Of a stretch of DNA of 64,000 nucleotides, positions 9,162-17,384 are shown piece by piece. Location: positions 62,001 through 126,000 of the forward strand of contig NZ_JACXXE010000002.1 of assembly GCF_014764715.1 (NCBI RefSeq), written 5' to 3'. Made by a program: the position numbers and the translations under genes. The notes under the pieces are model-generated. The model was not told the DNA's origin. It worked only from the letters and a program-made list of their open reading frames with translations, and searched no databases. Source of the DNA: Bacillus crepusculi. GTDB lineage: Bacteria; Bacillota; Bacilli; Bacillales; Bacillaceae. Position 1 is the stretch's first letter. Each line of letters begins with the position of its first letter.

Positions 9162-10032
9162 GTTCTGCACCTTCTTTTTTGTCTGTTTCTTCAATCTGTA
9201 AACGAACGAGAACGCCAAATGGATCAACAAATTCGCTACTTTTTCCTGTCGTTTTCACTTGAGTGCCTGCTTTTGCCAGACGTTCAACGACGGACTGTCT
9301 GTCTGCTTCTTTTGGGAAAATCAGTGTAAAGCTTCTTATTCCTGTAAAACGTGGATCAATGGCTCCTTTTCTTCCGCGTCCCCATGCATTAAAGGCAAGG
9401 TGATGGTGATACAAACCAGCGGCGATAAATACGCTTGCTGGTGGAGCCATTCGGATATGAAAACCGAGCGTATTGACATAAAAGGAATCAGCTTCTTCTG
9501 GGTTCAGATGGAAATGCAAGTGTCCCATCACTGTACCGGCAGGGAGTCCTTGCCATGTGGTATCAGCGGCTTCTTGCAGGAGACCATCTCCATCAAGAGG
9601 AGCGTTTCCGCCACCTTTCAGTTCTCCATGCTCACCTACCCAAACGTCCTCAGGGCGATCAGCATAAATTTCAACGCCAATGCCGTCTGGATCACTTAAA
9701 TAAATGGCTTCACTGAAAAAATGATCGCTTGCTCCAATTAAAGGATAGCCTTTTTTGATCACATGTGCCAGCCATGTGCCCAGGTTTTTTCTGGTAGGTA
9801 ATAAAACTGCAAAATGATATAGGCCCGGCTCATGGTCAGGCTTTTCCTTCAGCTGTGCATCTTCTTTTAACAAAAGAATCGGTTCCTTTGCATTGCTGCC
9901 AAGTGTCACCGTGGAAGCTGTCTGTTCTAATATTGTAAATCCTAAAATGTCTGTATAAAAAGGTAAAGAACGTTTAAAGCTGGACACATGTAATTCTGTT
10001 ACACCCAATCTTAGCTGCTCTATTGTCTTCAA
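9139..10032 (-). CDS. Ring-cleaving extradiol dioxygenase, CatE-like
   Basis: The 297-residue protein is two tandem VOC modules. The first carries LYLSDPDG-type residues ending in VEIYADRP (Glu121). The second carries GHLHFHLN (His171/173) and LYHHHLAFNAWG (His209-211), as in the catechol-2,3-dioxygenase CatE of B. subtilis. Such enzymes cleave catechol or thiol- and quinone-related adducts in the cytoplasm. TTG 10032 follows GGAGATGACC. It is the first gene of an operon with ribA and ribD (23-base overlap) and diverges from an HxlR regulator, the arrangement expected for a quinone-responsive system. Confidence 0.82.
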   Translation of the reverse strand: MKTIEQLRLGVTELHVSSFKRSLPFYTDILGFTILEQTASTVTLGSNAKEPILLLKEDAQLKEKPDHEPGLYHFAVLLPTRKNLGTWLAHVIKKGYPLIGASDHFFSEAIYLSDPDGIGVEIYADRPEDVWVGEHGELKGGGNAPLDGDGLLQEAADTTWQGLPAGTVMGHLHFHLNPEEADSFYVNTLGFHIRMAPPASVFIAAGLYHHHLAFNAWGRGRKGAIDPRFTGIRSFTLIFPKEADRQSVVERLAKAGTQVKTTGKSSEFVDPFGVLVRLQIEETDKKEGAEHGQTHRG

Positions 10033-10124
10033 GCTCGGTCATCTCCTTCATGATATATGCATCGGCATGTTCAAGTGTTTTTGAAAATCTATAAAAATGA
10101 ATACCTTGTTACTTTTAGTAACTA

Positions 10125-10139
10125 AACTATATAATAGTT
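10125..10139. promoter_or_regulatory. Putative HxlR/YodB-type operator
   Basis: AACTAT-ATA-ATAGTT is a perfect 6-bp inverted repeat with a 3-base spacer, flanked by further AGTAACTA and TAGTAACT copies. As I recall it, the YodB/CatR box of B. subtilis has the related form TACTAT...ATAGTA. It lies between the divergent dioxygenase and regulator genes, so one site may control both. Confidence 0.6.
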
Positions 10140-10208
10140 AGTAACTTATTTCAAGTAATTAATTGTGGTATAATGAAAAAAAGAGAGAAAAGCAGGAGGG
10201 AGTAAGGT

Positions 10209-10541
10209 ATGACTCAAGTAGATGGCTGTCCAATCACAGATGCCATGGAGATTCTAGGCAAGAAGTGGGTCATTCTCATCATCAATCAGCTTCTGACAGG
10301 CCCCAAGCGCTTCTGTCAGCTTGAAAACGAAATGAATATCAGCGGCAGATTATTATCAGAAAGGCTAAAGGATTTAGAGGCTGAAGGACTCGTTGAGAAA
10401 AAAGTATATCCAGACATTCCAGTGAGAATTGAATACGAATTAACAGCGCAAGGGAAGAAAATAGAGCCCATTATTCGTGAAATGTACGCATGGTCTTTAG
10501 CGCGTATAAACAGCAAAAAAGGGGAACATGTCCCTTCCTAA
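10209..10541 (+). CDS. HxlR (DUF24) family regulator with N-terminal Cys
   Basis: The 110-residue winged-helix protein has the family segments AMEILGKKWVILI, GPKRFCQLE, SERLKDLEAEGLVEKK and YELTAQGKK. A cysteine stands at residue 7, the place of the redox-active Cys in the quinone sensors YodB and CatR of B. subtilis. It is divergent from a CatE-like dioxygenase gene, which strengthens the idea of an electrophile sensor that represses ring-cleavage and flavin genes. Direct DNA contact and the inducer are inferred. Confidence 0.82.
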   Translation: MTQVDGCPITDAMEILGKKWVILIINQLLTGPKRFCQLENEMNISGRLLSERLKDLEAEGLVEKKVYPDIPVRIEYELTAQGKKIEPIIREMYAWSLARINSKKGEHVPS

Positions 10542-10544
10542 TCG

Positions 10545-10578
10545 ATTTCGATCAGTATGTCTGATCGAAATTTTTTTG
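10545..10578 (+). terminator. Intrinsic terminator of the HxlR gene
   Basis: ATTTCGATCA pairs perfectly with TGATCGAAAT around a 7-base loop and is followed by TTTTTTT. It begins four bases after the stop codon. Confidence 0.85.
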
Positions 10579-10803
10579 TGCGATTTTCCAGAAATCTAAG
10601 TCAATAGTATGAAAAATGATGTTGACAATAAATTCACCCATCATATAAGATCAAGAAGAAGAGGGTTCTTTTCCCTGTAATGGAATGGAGGTTATGCCAT
10701 GGTATCATGAATGGGACAGATTGCCTAAAACACGCAACAATCATCAATTAGAAGTAGACATCTTTGACTTTTAGGAAGCAAAGATTTATTTTTTCACCTC
10801 AAT
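10579..10803 (+). other. Intergenic region before the Fur boxes, with one tiny ORF
   Basis: No convincing gene is visible. A 26-codon ORF from ATG 10694 (MPWYHEWDRLPKTRN...) has GGAGG only two bases before the start, which is too close for good initiation. The rest is AT-rich leader leading to the Fur-controlled promoter of the heme locus. Confidence 0.4.
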
Positions 10804-10824
10804 TGATAATGATTATCATAATCA
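10804..10824. promoter_or_regulatory. Overlapping perfect Fur boxes
   Basis: TGATAATGATTATCA (10804-10818) is a perfect Bacillus 7-1-7 Fur motif, and TGATTATCATAATCA (10810-10824) is a second perfect 7-1-7 motif shifted by six bases. This overlapping arrangement is the classical high-affinity Fur site. It lies about 90 bp upstream of the first NEAT gene. Confidence 0.85.
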
Positions 10825-10874
10825 TCTGTAAGTGTGATCCTGCACTTATGAAGGTTATTTTTTTTATTGTCTAT

Positions 10875-10889
10875 TGAGAATAATTATCA
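10875..10889. promoter_or_regulatory. Second Fur box
   Basis: TGAGAATAATTATCA matches the 7-1-7 Fur motif with one mismatch. It sits just upstream of the ribosome site of the first NEAT gene, so Fur could block both initiation and elongation. Confidence 0.7.
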
Positions 10890-10910
10890 ATATCATTTAG
10901 GAGGGTTCAT

Positions 10911-11369
10911 ATGAAAGCCATTCGTTCAACATCACACGTATTATTATTCTTTAGTTTTGTTCTTTTATTTGCTCTAGCTCCGGTTAGCTCAGCCTCAGCA
11001 GCAGGCTTAGCAGATGGTCAATATTCAGCTCAATATGTGGTATGGAAAGCAGATAGCGATTCGACTTCAACAGCGAATACGTATTTTGAAAAACCAGCCA
11101 AGCTTGTTGTGAAGGATGGGAAAATCAAAGCACAAGTCACGTTAACAAACAGCTCTTGGATCACAAGCTTTCAAACACTCGATCAAGGTGTCTACAAAGA
11201 TGCGAAGGTGATCAGCACAAACACAGCTGACAATAAGAGAACGGTAGAATTCAATGTGAACAGCCTGACAGAGGTCGTACCAGCAAAAGTGAGTGTGACT
11301 GTACCGGTCATCGGCTATACAGGCAATTATGATATTCGACTCAAGTTTGATGCAGCGTCTGTTCAATAG
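10911..11369 (+). CDS. Secreted single-NEAT hemophore (IsdX1-like)
   Basis: The 152-residue protein has a signal peptide (cleavage probably after SSASAA, residues 26-31) and one NEAT domain, residues about 33-150. The heme-binding strand has the Y-x3-Y pattern YTGNYDIRLKFD. There is no sorting signal or lipobox, so it should be released to the medium, where it would take heme from host or environmental hemoproteins. Length and design equal B. anthracis IsdX1. It is the first gene behind the Fur boxes and starts at ATG 10911 after AGGAGGG. Confidence 0.85.
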   Translation: MKAIRSTSHVLLFFSFVLLFALAPVSSASAAGLADGQYSAQYVVWKADSDSTSTANTYFEKPAKLVVKDGKIKAQVTLTNSSWITSFQTLDQGVYKDAKVISTNTADNKRTVEFNVNSLTEVVPAKVSVTVPVIGYTGNYDIRLKFDAASVQ

Positions 11370-11386
11370 AAAGGGAGGAAATTCGC

Positions 11387-12043
11387 TTGATGAAAAAATG
11401 GATGAGGCTACCAGCCTTCATGGCCGCTTTTTTATTGGCACTGATGCTGCCTTTTTCAAACGCACAGGCTGCCACATTAAAGGATGGTACATACTCCGTC
11501 AACTACACTGTGCTGAAGGCTGAAGGAAATGCGGTTTCTATGGCAAATGATTACTGGCTGAAGCCAGCAAAGGTCATTGCGAAAAATGGGAAACTGACAG
11601 TGCAAATGACCCTTAAAAATAGCAGCTGGGTAACGGAATTTAAAGTGCCGGGAAATGGGGGCTATGTCGATACAGCGGTTCTTTCGACGAATAAAAAAGC
11701 CAACACAAGGCTCGTTCAATTCCAAGCGCAGAGCTTGTCTAAACCAATCAAGTCAAAAATTCATGTCACTGTCAAATCTGCTGATTATGATCATGATTAT
11801 ACAATCCAGCTGAAATTCGATGAGAGCAGTATCAAGTCACTTTCTTCTAATAGTTCGAACGAAACAGCGGGTGCAGCAGAAAATCAGCAGCTCTCAAAAG
11901 AATCAACGAACAAAACGGATTCATCCACTACGAAACAAGAAGAGAATCCTCAAACTGGTGATACAAGCCAGGTGGGATGGCTCCTTGTGCTTGCCCTTTG
12001 TTCAGGCGGATTTTTAGCAAGGAAGTGGATCATCAAGCATTAA
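11387..12043 (+). CDS. isdC: Cell-wall-anchored single-NEAT protein (IsdC-like)
   Basis: The 218-residue product has a signal peptide ending near NAQA, one NEAT domain (about 30-147) with the heme motif YDHDYTIQLKFD, a Ser/Thr/Asn-rich linker and a C-terminal sorting signal NPQTGD followed by a hydrophobic span and a basic tail (ARKWIIKH). NPQTG/NPKTG signals are the type cleaved by class B sortase, which is encoded at 16614. It probably sits inside the wall and relays heme to the membrane lipoprotein. TTG 11387 or ATG 11390 can be the start; GGGAGG fits both. Confidence 0.85.
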   Translation: MMKKWMRLPAFMAAFLLALMLPFSNAQAATLKDGTYSVNYTVLKAEGNAVSMANDYWLKPAKVIAKNGKLTVQMTLKNSSWVTEFKVPGNGGYVDTAVLSTNKKANTRLVQFQAQSLSKPIKSKIHVTVKSADYDHDYTIQLKFDESSIKSLSSNSSNETAGAAENQQLSKESTNKTDSSTTKQEENPQTGDTSQVGWLLVLALCSGGFLARKWIIKH

Positions 12044-12062
12044 CGGAAGGAAGTGTCACCAT

Positions 12063-13847
12063 TTGAAACGTCTTTTTCATCTAAAGGCAGCCATTCTGCT
12101 CGTTTTATTCAGTTTGTTGACTGCGTTTCAGATTCCTCAAGGAACGGCGCAGGCGGCATCATTTGTTGATGGTGAATACACGGCCGGATTCACTATTTTA
12201 AAAAATGGCAGCACTGAAGCGTCCATGATGGATACCTATACAGAAAAGCCAGCTAAGCTGATTGTGGAAAATGGCAAAACGACAGCCTATGTCACGCTGA
12301 AGCAAAGCAAAGAAATCACAGATTTTAAGGTCGAACAAAATGGCGCTCTTGTCACCACTGAAACGGTTAGTGAGGATGAAACAGCCAATACTCGTGTGAT
12401 CAAGTTTGATGTAGCCGATTTATCAGCCAAATTAAATGGCTGGGTCAAAATTTACTGGGATTTAGGCGGCTTTATTTATGACGAAGCGTATGACGTACAG
12501 CTCGCATTCGATCAAAGTAGTCTAACTCTCGTGACGCCTGCAAAGCCAGACGATAGCGGTACAACACCAGATGATCAAACGGGCACAAAACCGGATGATA
12601 GCGAAACAAAGCCGGATGACCAAACTGGCACAAAGCCCGACGATAACGAAACAAAGCCAGATGATCAAACTGGTACAACGCCCGACGATCAATCGACAAC
12701 ACCTGACGATTCTACGCAAAATCAATTAAAAGATGGCGTGTATCGCATGAATTACAGTGTGCTCAAAGGGGATGAGGACGAGGCATCTCGGATGAATCAA
12801 TACTTCTCGCATCCTGCATCCCTAACTATTAAAAATGGAAAGCAAACCATTTCCTTTACAGTGAAGGACCATACGTCTGTAGCTTCTTTGAAAACAGAGA
12901 AAAACGGCTCTTATCAAGAAGTAAAAACTGTCAGCACAGATCAAGCGAAGAACACAAGAGTGGTTTCATTTGATGTGGCTGATCTGAAAAAAGCGGTCAA
13001 AGGAAAAGTACACATTGTGGTGGCAGCCGCTAACTATGACCAAACCTACGATATTCGTTTTCAATTTGATGCAAAGAGTATCGCTCCACTTAAGGACAGT
13101 CAGGTAGAGGAAGAAACACCCGCTGTACCAGAAACATCAAAACCAAACGCACCAGCACCAGAAACGAATAATGGCGGAGCTGGTCAAGAGACGGTTCAGC
13201 TAAAAGATGGTGTATACAAGCTTCCTTTCTCAATGAAGAAAGCAGATAAGGATGAGCCTTCTCGTATGAACGATTACGTCGTGAGCCCTGCGACATTGGT
13301 GGTGAAAAATGGCCGTCATTTCGTTTCATATACAGTGAAGAACAGCTCAGCCATCACGTCCTTCCAAGTAGGAACGGGCGGGAAGTTTGAAGAAACGCTT
13401 GTGGCAAAAACAGATCAAAAAGCAGATACACGAGTGATTCAATATGAAGCAAAAAGTTTAAGCAGTGAACAGGCAGCGCGGGTGAAAATTGATATTCCAG
13501 CTGCGAATTATCATGAGCAGTACGATGTCAAACTTGTCTATGACACAAAAGGAATTGCTCTTGGTGAAGGAAGCGGAGTTGCCACGATCATTGGAGACGA
13601 TGAGAGTATCGGCTTTGTTAAAAATCCAAATGATCACGATTCTCAAACGGATCAACTTGAGAACCTAACGCCAGAGGAAACGGGCGCAGAGCAGATGACA
13701 TTTACTCCATCAGATGACCAAACCAAATCTGGGTCTGGACAACTGAACCCGAAAACAGGAGATCCCTCTCTTCTTTGGGTGTATATTCTTTTATTCGGCG
13801 GGGCGTTATTCGTACTCGTAAGGAAATATCAAACACGTACAAGATAA
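12063..13847 (+). CDS. Wall-anchored protein with three NEAT domains
   Basis: The 594-residue protein has a signal peptide (to about AQAA, residue 30), NEAT1 (about 32-155), a repetitive PDD-rich linker (160-219), NEAT2 (about 222-345), a Pro-rich linker, NEAT3 (about 382-500), and a class-B-type sorting signal NPKTGD with membrane span and basic end. All three NEAT domains keep the Y-x3-Y heme pattern (YDEAY, YDQTY, YHEQY), so each could bind heme. Start is TTG 12063 after GGAAG. It would be the long-reach wall receptor of the locus, comparable in role to IsdX2 or IsdA/B but not an evident orthologue. Confidence 0.87.
   Translation: MKRLFHLKAAILLVLFSLLTAFQIPQGTAQAASFVDGEYTAGFTILKNGSTEASMMDTYTEKPAKLIVENGKTTAYVTLKQSKEITDFKVEQNGALVTTETVSEDETANTRVIKFDVADLSAKLNGWVKIYWDLGGFIYDEAYDVQLAFDQSSLTLVTPAKPDDSGTTPDDQTGTKPDDSETKPDDQTGTKPDDNETKPDDQTGTTPDDQSTTPDDSTQNQLKDGVYRMNYSVLKGDEDEASRMNQYFSHPASLTIKNGKQTISFTVKDHTSVASLKTEKNGSYQEVKTVSTDQAKNTRVVSFDVADLKKAVKGKVHIVVAAANYDQTYDIRFQFDAKSIAPLKDSQVEEETPAVPETSKPNAPAPETNNGGAGQETVQLKDGVYKLPFSMKKADKDEPSRMNDYVVSPATLVVKNGRHFVSYTVKNSSAITSFQVGTGGKFEETLVAKTDQKADTRVIQYEAKSLSSEQAARVKIDIPAANYHEQYDVKLVYDTKGIALGEGSGVATIIGDDESIGFVKNPNDHDSQTDQLENLTPEETGAEQMTFTPSDDQTKSGSGQLNPKTGDPSLLWVYILLFGGALFVLVRKYQTRTR
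12541..12714 (+). repeat. In-frame tandem repeats encoding the PDD linker
   Basis: Units of 45 bases encode the 15-residue repeat TGTKPDDSETKPDDQ, present about two and a half times with partial PDD copies at both ends. Third-position differences between copies (for example GAT/GAC, CCG/CCC/CCA) show that the repeat is not freshly duplicated. It encodes an acidic, extended spacer between NEAT1 and NEAT2, and unit number may vary among strains. Confidence 0.85.
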
Positions 13848-13922
13848 TTGGTTTAATTAAAGTGAGATGCGCCAGTCAACTCGGCGCATTCACTCTCTTT
13901 TTTCGAAAGGAGGCTTCTGTTT

Positions 13923-14810
13923 TTGAAGCATCGAATGTTATGTATCCTGATCGCTGCTTTCAGTGTGTGCGTGATCTTGTCGGGATGCTCACAGTCAGCT
14001 GAAAGCCCAGCGAAAGGCAAAAAAAGCACAGAATCAAGTGCGCGCATTGTGGCAACGACTGTAGCTGCTGTGGAGATCATGGATGCTTTAGAGGTGGATC
14101 TTGTCGGGGTGCCAACAAGTCAAAAATCCTTGCCGGCTCGTTACAAGGGACTGCCAGAAGTCGGCAACCCAATGAGCCCGGATATGGAAATCATCCAATC
14201 ACTTCAACCGACAGATGTCCTGTCTGTCACGACCCTTCAGTATGATTTAGAGACACCCTTTCAGCAAGCAGGTGTCCCTGCCACATACTTAAACCTTGAG
14301 AGCCTTGGCAACATGGAGAAGGCCATCACGAAGCTTGGAGATCAGTATGACAGAAAGAAACAAGCCGAGCGCATTGTGTCTGATTTTGAGCAAAAAAAGA
14401 AAGACATACAAGAAAAAACGAAGGGCAAGCGCAAGCCGACCGTTCTCATTTTGCTTGGTGTACCAGGCAGTTATTTGGTGGCGACAGAGAAATCATATAT
14501 CGGTGATCTTGTGCGTATCGCAGGCGGAGAGAACATTGTCAAAGGTGAGAAAATGGAGTATTTGGCATCCAATACGGAGTATTTACAAAAGGCCAATCCA
14601 GATATCATTCTCAGGGCCGCACATGGGATGCCAGATGAAGTCGTCCGCATGTTTGATCAAGAATTCAAAACAAATGACATCTGGAAGCATTTTCATGCAG
14701 TCAAGCAAGACCGGGTGTATGACCTAGAAGAAAGCTTATTCGGGACAACAGGCAATTTAAAAGCAGCAGAGGCATTAGATGAATTAACGCGTATGCTGTA
14801 TCCGTCATAA
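13923..14810 (+). CDS. isdE: Heme-binding ABC lipoprotein (IsdE-like)
   Basis: The 295-residue product has a lipobox (VILSGC, Cys22) and a helical-backbone class III binding-protein fold. Met84 (GNPMSPDME) and His234 (RAAHGMP) lie where S. aureus IsdE places its heme axial ligands Met78 and His229. It should accept heme from the NEAT proteins at the outer membrane face and dock on the permease encoded next. TTG 13923 follows AAAGGAGG. Confidence 0.85.
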   Translation: MKHRMLCILIAAFSVCVILSGCSQSAESPAKGKKSTESSARIVATTVAAVEIMDALEVDLVGVPTSQKSLPARYKGLPEVGNPMSPDMEIIQSLQPTDVLSVTTLQYDLETPFQQAGVPATYLNLESLGNMEKAITKLGDQYDRKKQAERIVSDFEQKKKDIQEKTKGKRKPTVLILLGVPGSYLVATEKSYIGDLVRIAGGENIVKGEKMEYLASNTEYLQKANPDIILRAAHGMPDEVVRMFDQEFKTNDIWKHFHAVKQDRVYDLEESLFGTTGNLKAAEALDELTRMLYPS

Positions 14811-14843
14811 GCGGCGAATCTTAATGATAAAAGGACGTTCAAG

Positions 14844-15830
14844 ATGAAAAAAACAGGGATTTTATTTCTGATAGTCAGTCTCTTACTGGTCTGCGTGTTT
14901 ATTTATTCCGCCATTACTGGGAGTATTCATGTCACTCCGATTGAATTATTAGAAGGGCTTATCACCGGTCAACATGCACAGGTAGAAATCATTAAAGATT
15001 TGAGAATCCCCCGCGTGCTCATCGCAATGTTTACAGGGGCAGCCTTATCTGTCTCCGGTGTACTATTGCAGTCGGTCATGAGAAATCCATTAGCTGATGC
15101 CGGGGTCATTGGGATTTCATCAGGAGCCAGCTTCTTTTCTTTAATGGCGATTACAGCGCTTCCTCAATTTTATTTCTACTCTCCTTTATTTTCGATATTA
15201 GGCGGGGCCATTGCGTGTTTCCTCGTGTACGTCCTGTCTTGGAAGGGTGGTTTAAGCCCAATCCGGATGATTTTGGTTGGGATCGCCATCAATGCCATGT
15301 TTACAGGGATGGCTGAAGCATTTGTCACCATTTGCAGCTATTTCAATATCACGATCAATCAGTCAGGGCAGTCGAATCTCACGATGAAAACGTGGGGAGA
15401 TGTCCGTTTAATCGGCGTCTATGGCGCCATCGGCCTTCTCGTTGCCCTTTTCTTCAGCAGGTGGTGTAACCTCTTGGCTCTTCAGGACAAGACAGCGAAA
15501 AATTTAGGATTGCGTGTGACCCGAATGCGCCTTTTGATTTCCATCACAGCGGTTTTACTTGCGGCGGTGACAGCTGCGGTAGCGGGCGTGATTGCCTTTG
15601 TCGGCTTGCTCATCCCGCACATTTCAAGAAGACTTGTCGGCTCAGATCACCGGGTGCTGATTCCATTTTCTGCGTTAAGCGGGGCTTTGCTCATTTTGAC
15701 AGCCGATACGCTCGGAAGAACACTTGTTGCGCCAAATGAAATCCCTGCTTCGACCATCATGGCTGTCATTGGCGGGCCGTTTCTGATCTTTTTATTAAGA
15801 AGGGGGGACCGTCTCCATGGACATTCGTGA
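14844..15830 (+). CDS. isdF: Heme ABC transporter permease (IsdF/FecCD family)
   Basis: The 328-residue BtuC/FecCD-type permease has about nine to ten membrane spans, with landmarks LRIPRVLIAMFTGAALSVSG, RNPLADAGVIGISSGA and the coupling region FVGLLIPHISRRLVGSDHR. It forms the membrane channel for the lipoprotein at 13923 and overlaps the following ATPase gene by 14 bases. Confidence 0.88.
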   Translation: MKKTGILFLIVSLLLVCVFIYSAITGSIHVTPIELLEGLITGQHAQVEIIKDLRIPRVLIAMFTGAALSVSGVLLQSVMRNPLADAGVIGISSGASFFSLMAITALPQFYFYSPLFSILGGAIACFLVYVLSWKGGLSPIRMILVGIAINAMFTGMAEAFVTICSYFNITINQSGQSNLTMKTWGDVRLIGVYGAIGLLVALFFSRWCNLLALQDKTAKNLGLRVTRMRLLISITAVLLAAVTAAVAGVIAFVGLLIPHISRRLVGSDHRVLIPFSALSGALLILTADTLGRTLVAPNEIPASTIMAVIGGPFLIFLLRRGDRLHGHS

Positions 15831-16587
15831 GGTGTCATTCTCCTATGACCAGCAAAAGAGCATCGTTCAATCGGTCACAACACAGATTGAACAAGGGAAA
15901 ATCACAACCATTATCGGGCCAAATGGCTCGGGAAAATCTACGCTGCTTTCCTTGATGGCGAATAATCATTGTCCAAATAAAGGGCAGATTCATTTAGATG
16001 GCCAAGCGCTGAGTGCGTTCAAGCCAAAGGAACTGGCAAAAAAGCTGGCTGTTGTCCATCAGCAAAATGAAGCGCCGCTTGATTTAACGATCGAACGGGT
16101 TGTGGCATTTGGCAGAACGCCGTATCAGACGATGCGAGGTGGGGACAAGGAAGAGGATGAGAGAGCGATAGAGTGGGCGCTATCCAGTACAAAGCTAACG
16201 GAAAAACGAAAGGTGCCGCTTGCCTCACTGTCAGGCGGGGAGCGTCAGCGGGTATGGATTGCGATGGCACTTGCACAGAAAACACCGATCCTTTTCCTAG
16301 ATGAACCGACAACCTATTTGGATATCTACTATCAATTTGACATTCTTGAGCTGATCCGTGAGCTGAATGCCATGCATGGATTAACGATTGTCATGGTGCT
16401 GCACGATATGAATCAGGCTGTCCGCTACAGTGATGTCATCATTGCAATGAAGGATGGACAGATTATCAGTGAAGGGCAGCCAAAAGATGTATTAACAGAA
16501 GAGAATGTACGGCATATTTATGAGGTATCCGTCACGATTAGACAGGATGCAGAAACAGGGATGTACATCGTACCTGTTGGCATATAA
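15817..16587 (+). CDS. ABC ATPase of the first heme importer (FecE type)
   Basis: The 256-residue ATPase has Walker [10 protein letters not shown], signature LSGGERQR, Walker [13 protein letters not shown] and the switch His in VLHDMNQA. It energises the IsdE/IsdF pair. It ends normally near 256 residues, without an extra domain, in contrast with its paralogue at 19335. Confidence 0.9.
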   Translation: MDIREVSFSYDQQKSIVQSVTTQIEQGKITTIIGPNGSGKSTLLSLMANNHCPNKGQIHLDGQALSAFKPKELAKKLAVVHQQNEAPLDLTIERVVAFGRTPYQTMRGGDKEEDERAIEWALSSTKLTEKRKVPLASLSGGERQRVWIAMALAQKTPILFLDEPTTYLDIYYQFDILELIRELNAMHGLTIVMVLHDMNQAVRYSDVIIAMKDGQIISEGQPKDVLTEENVRHIYEVSVTIRQDAETGMYIVPVGI

Positions 16588-16613
16588 GCTGTGCAAAAAG
16601 CAGGTGAGACAGT

Positions 16614-17366
16614 GTGAAACGAGGAAAACGGCTCTGGCAGCGGATGCTGACGATCGTCTGTTTAGGTGTATTCATTTATAGTGGTACAGCCATCGGCTTA
16701 GAGCTGTTCGGCTATTATCAAAATCGCCAGGTGCTTGCAAAGGCTCAGGCGATGTATGGACAAGAGGAAAAAACGAACGAAAAATGGGAAACGGGAAAAA
16801 TCCGTACGTCATTTGATGAGCTGCGGAAGGTGAATGACGATATTGTCGGCTGGATCAATATGAAGGACACGATGATTCAATACCCGATTGTTCAATCTCG
16901 CGATAATGTATTCTACTTAACTCGCAATTATTTAAAAAAAGACACCCGGGCAGGCAGTATTTTTATGGATTATCGTCATGACGTCCTGCATGAAAGTCCA
17001 AATACAGTGGTGTACGGTCATCGGATGAGGGATGGATCCATGTTCGCTGGACTCACACACTATTTAAAACAAGATTTCTTCTATGAGCACCGGACATTTC
17101 AGTACGATACGCTGTATCAAAGCTATGAAGCGGAGATTTTTGCTGTGTATGAAACGACGGTTGACTTTGATTATATTCAAACCGATTTTCAGGATCTTGG
17201 CGAATATGCGCACTACCTGCAAGCTGTGCGGAAGAAATCAATCTATCAAACGAAGACAGACGTGTCCACAGATGACCTCATCCTCACCTTATCGACCTGT
17301 GACCATGTGCTTGCCCCTAAAAACGGGCGTCTTGTGGTACAGGCAAAGCTAAAGAAAGTTTACTAA
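16614..17366 (+). CDS. srtB: Class B sortase
   Basis: The 250-residue transpeptidase has one N-terminal membrane anchor (about residues 11-33) and the catalytic triad His136 (VVYGHRM), Cys229 (TLSTCDH) and Arg239 (NGRLVV). Class B sortases attach NPQTN/NPKTG-type proteins to peptidoglycan. The two substrates in this locus (11387 and 12063) carry NPQTGD and NPKTGD. Start GTG 16614 follows GGTGAGA. Confidence 0.92.
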   Translation: MKRGKRLWQRMLTIVCLGVFIYSGTAIGLELFGYYQNRQVLAKAQAMYGQEEKTNEKWETGKIRTSFDELRKVNDDIVGWINMKDTMIQYPIVQSRDNVFYLTRNYLKKDTRAGSIFMDYRHDVLHESPNTVVYGHRMRDGSMFAGLTHYLKQDFFYEHRTFQYDTLYQSYEAEIFAVYETTVDFDYIQTDFQDLGEYAHYLQAVRKKSIYQTKTDVSTDDLILTLSTCDHVLAPKNGRLVVQAKLKKVY

Positions 17367-17384
17367 AAAAGGAGAGACAGGCGG

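Noticed and set aside
10694-10774. 26-codon frame before the heme locus
   Set aside because: GGAGG is only two bases from the ATG and the frame shows no recognisable domain; kept only as a note.
12472-12725. Two minus-strand frames of about 70 codons rich in repeats of CRFALCQFDHL type
   Set aside because: They are antisense shadows of the PDD repeat in the triple-NEAT gene and have no ribosome site.
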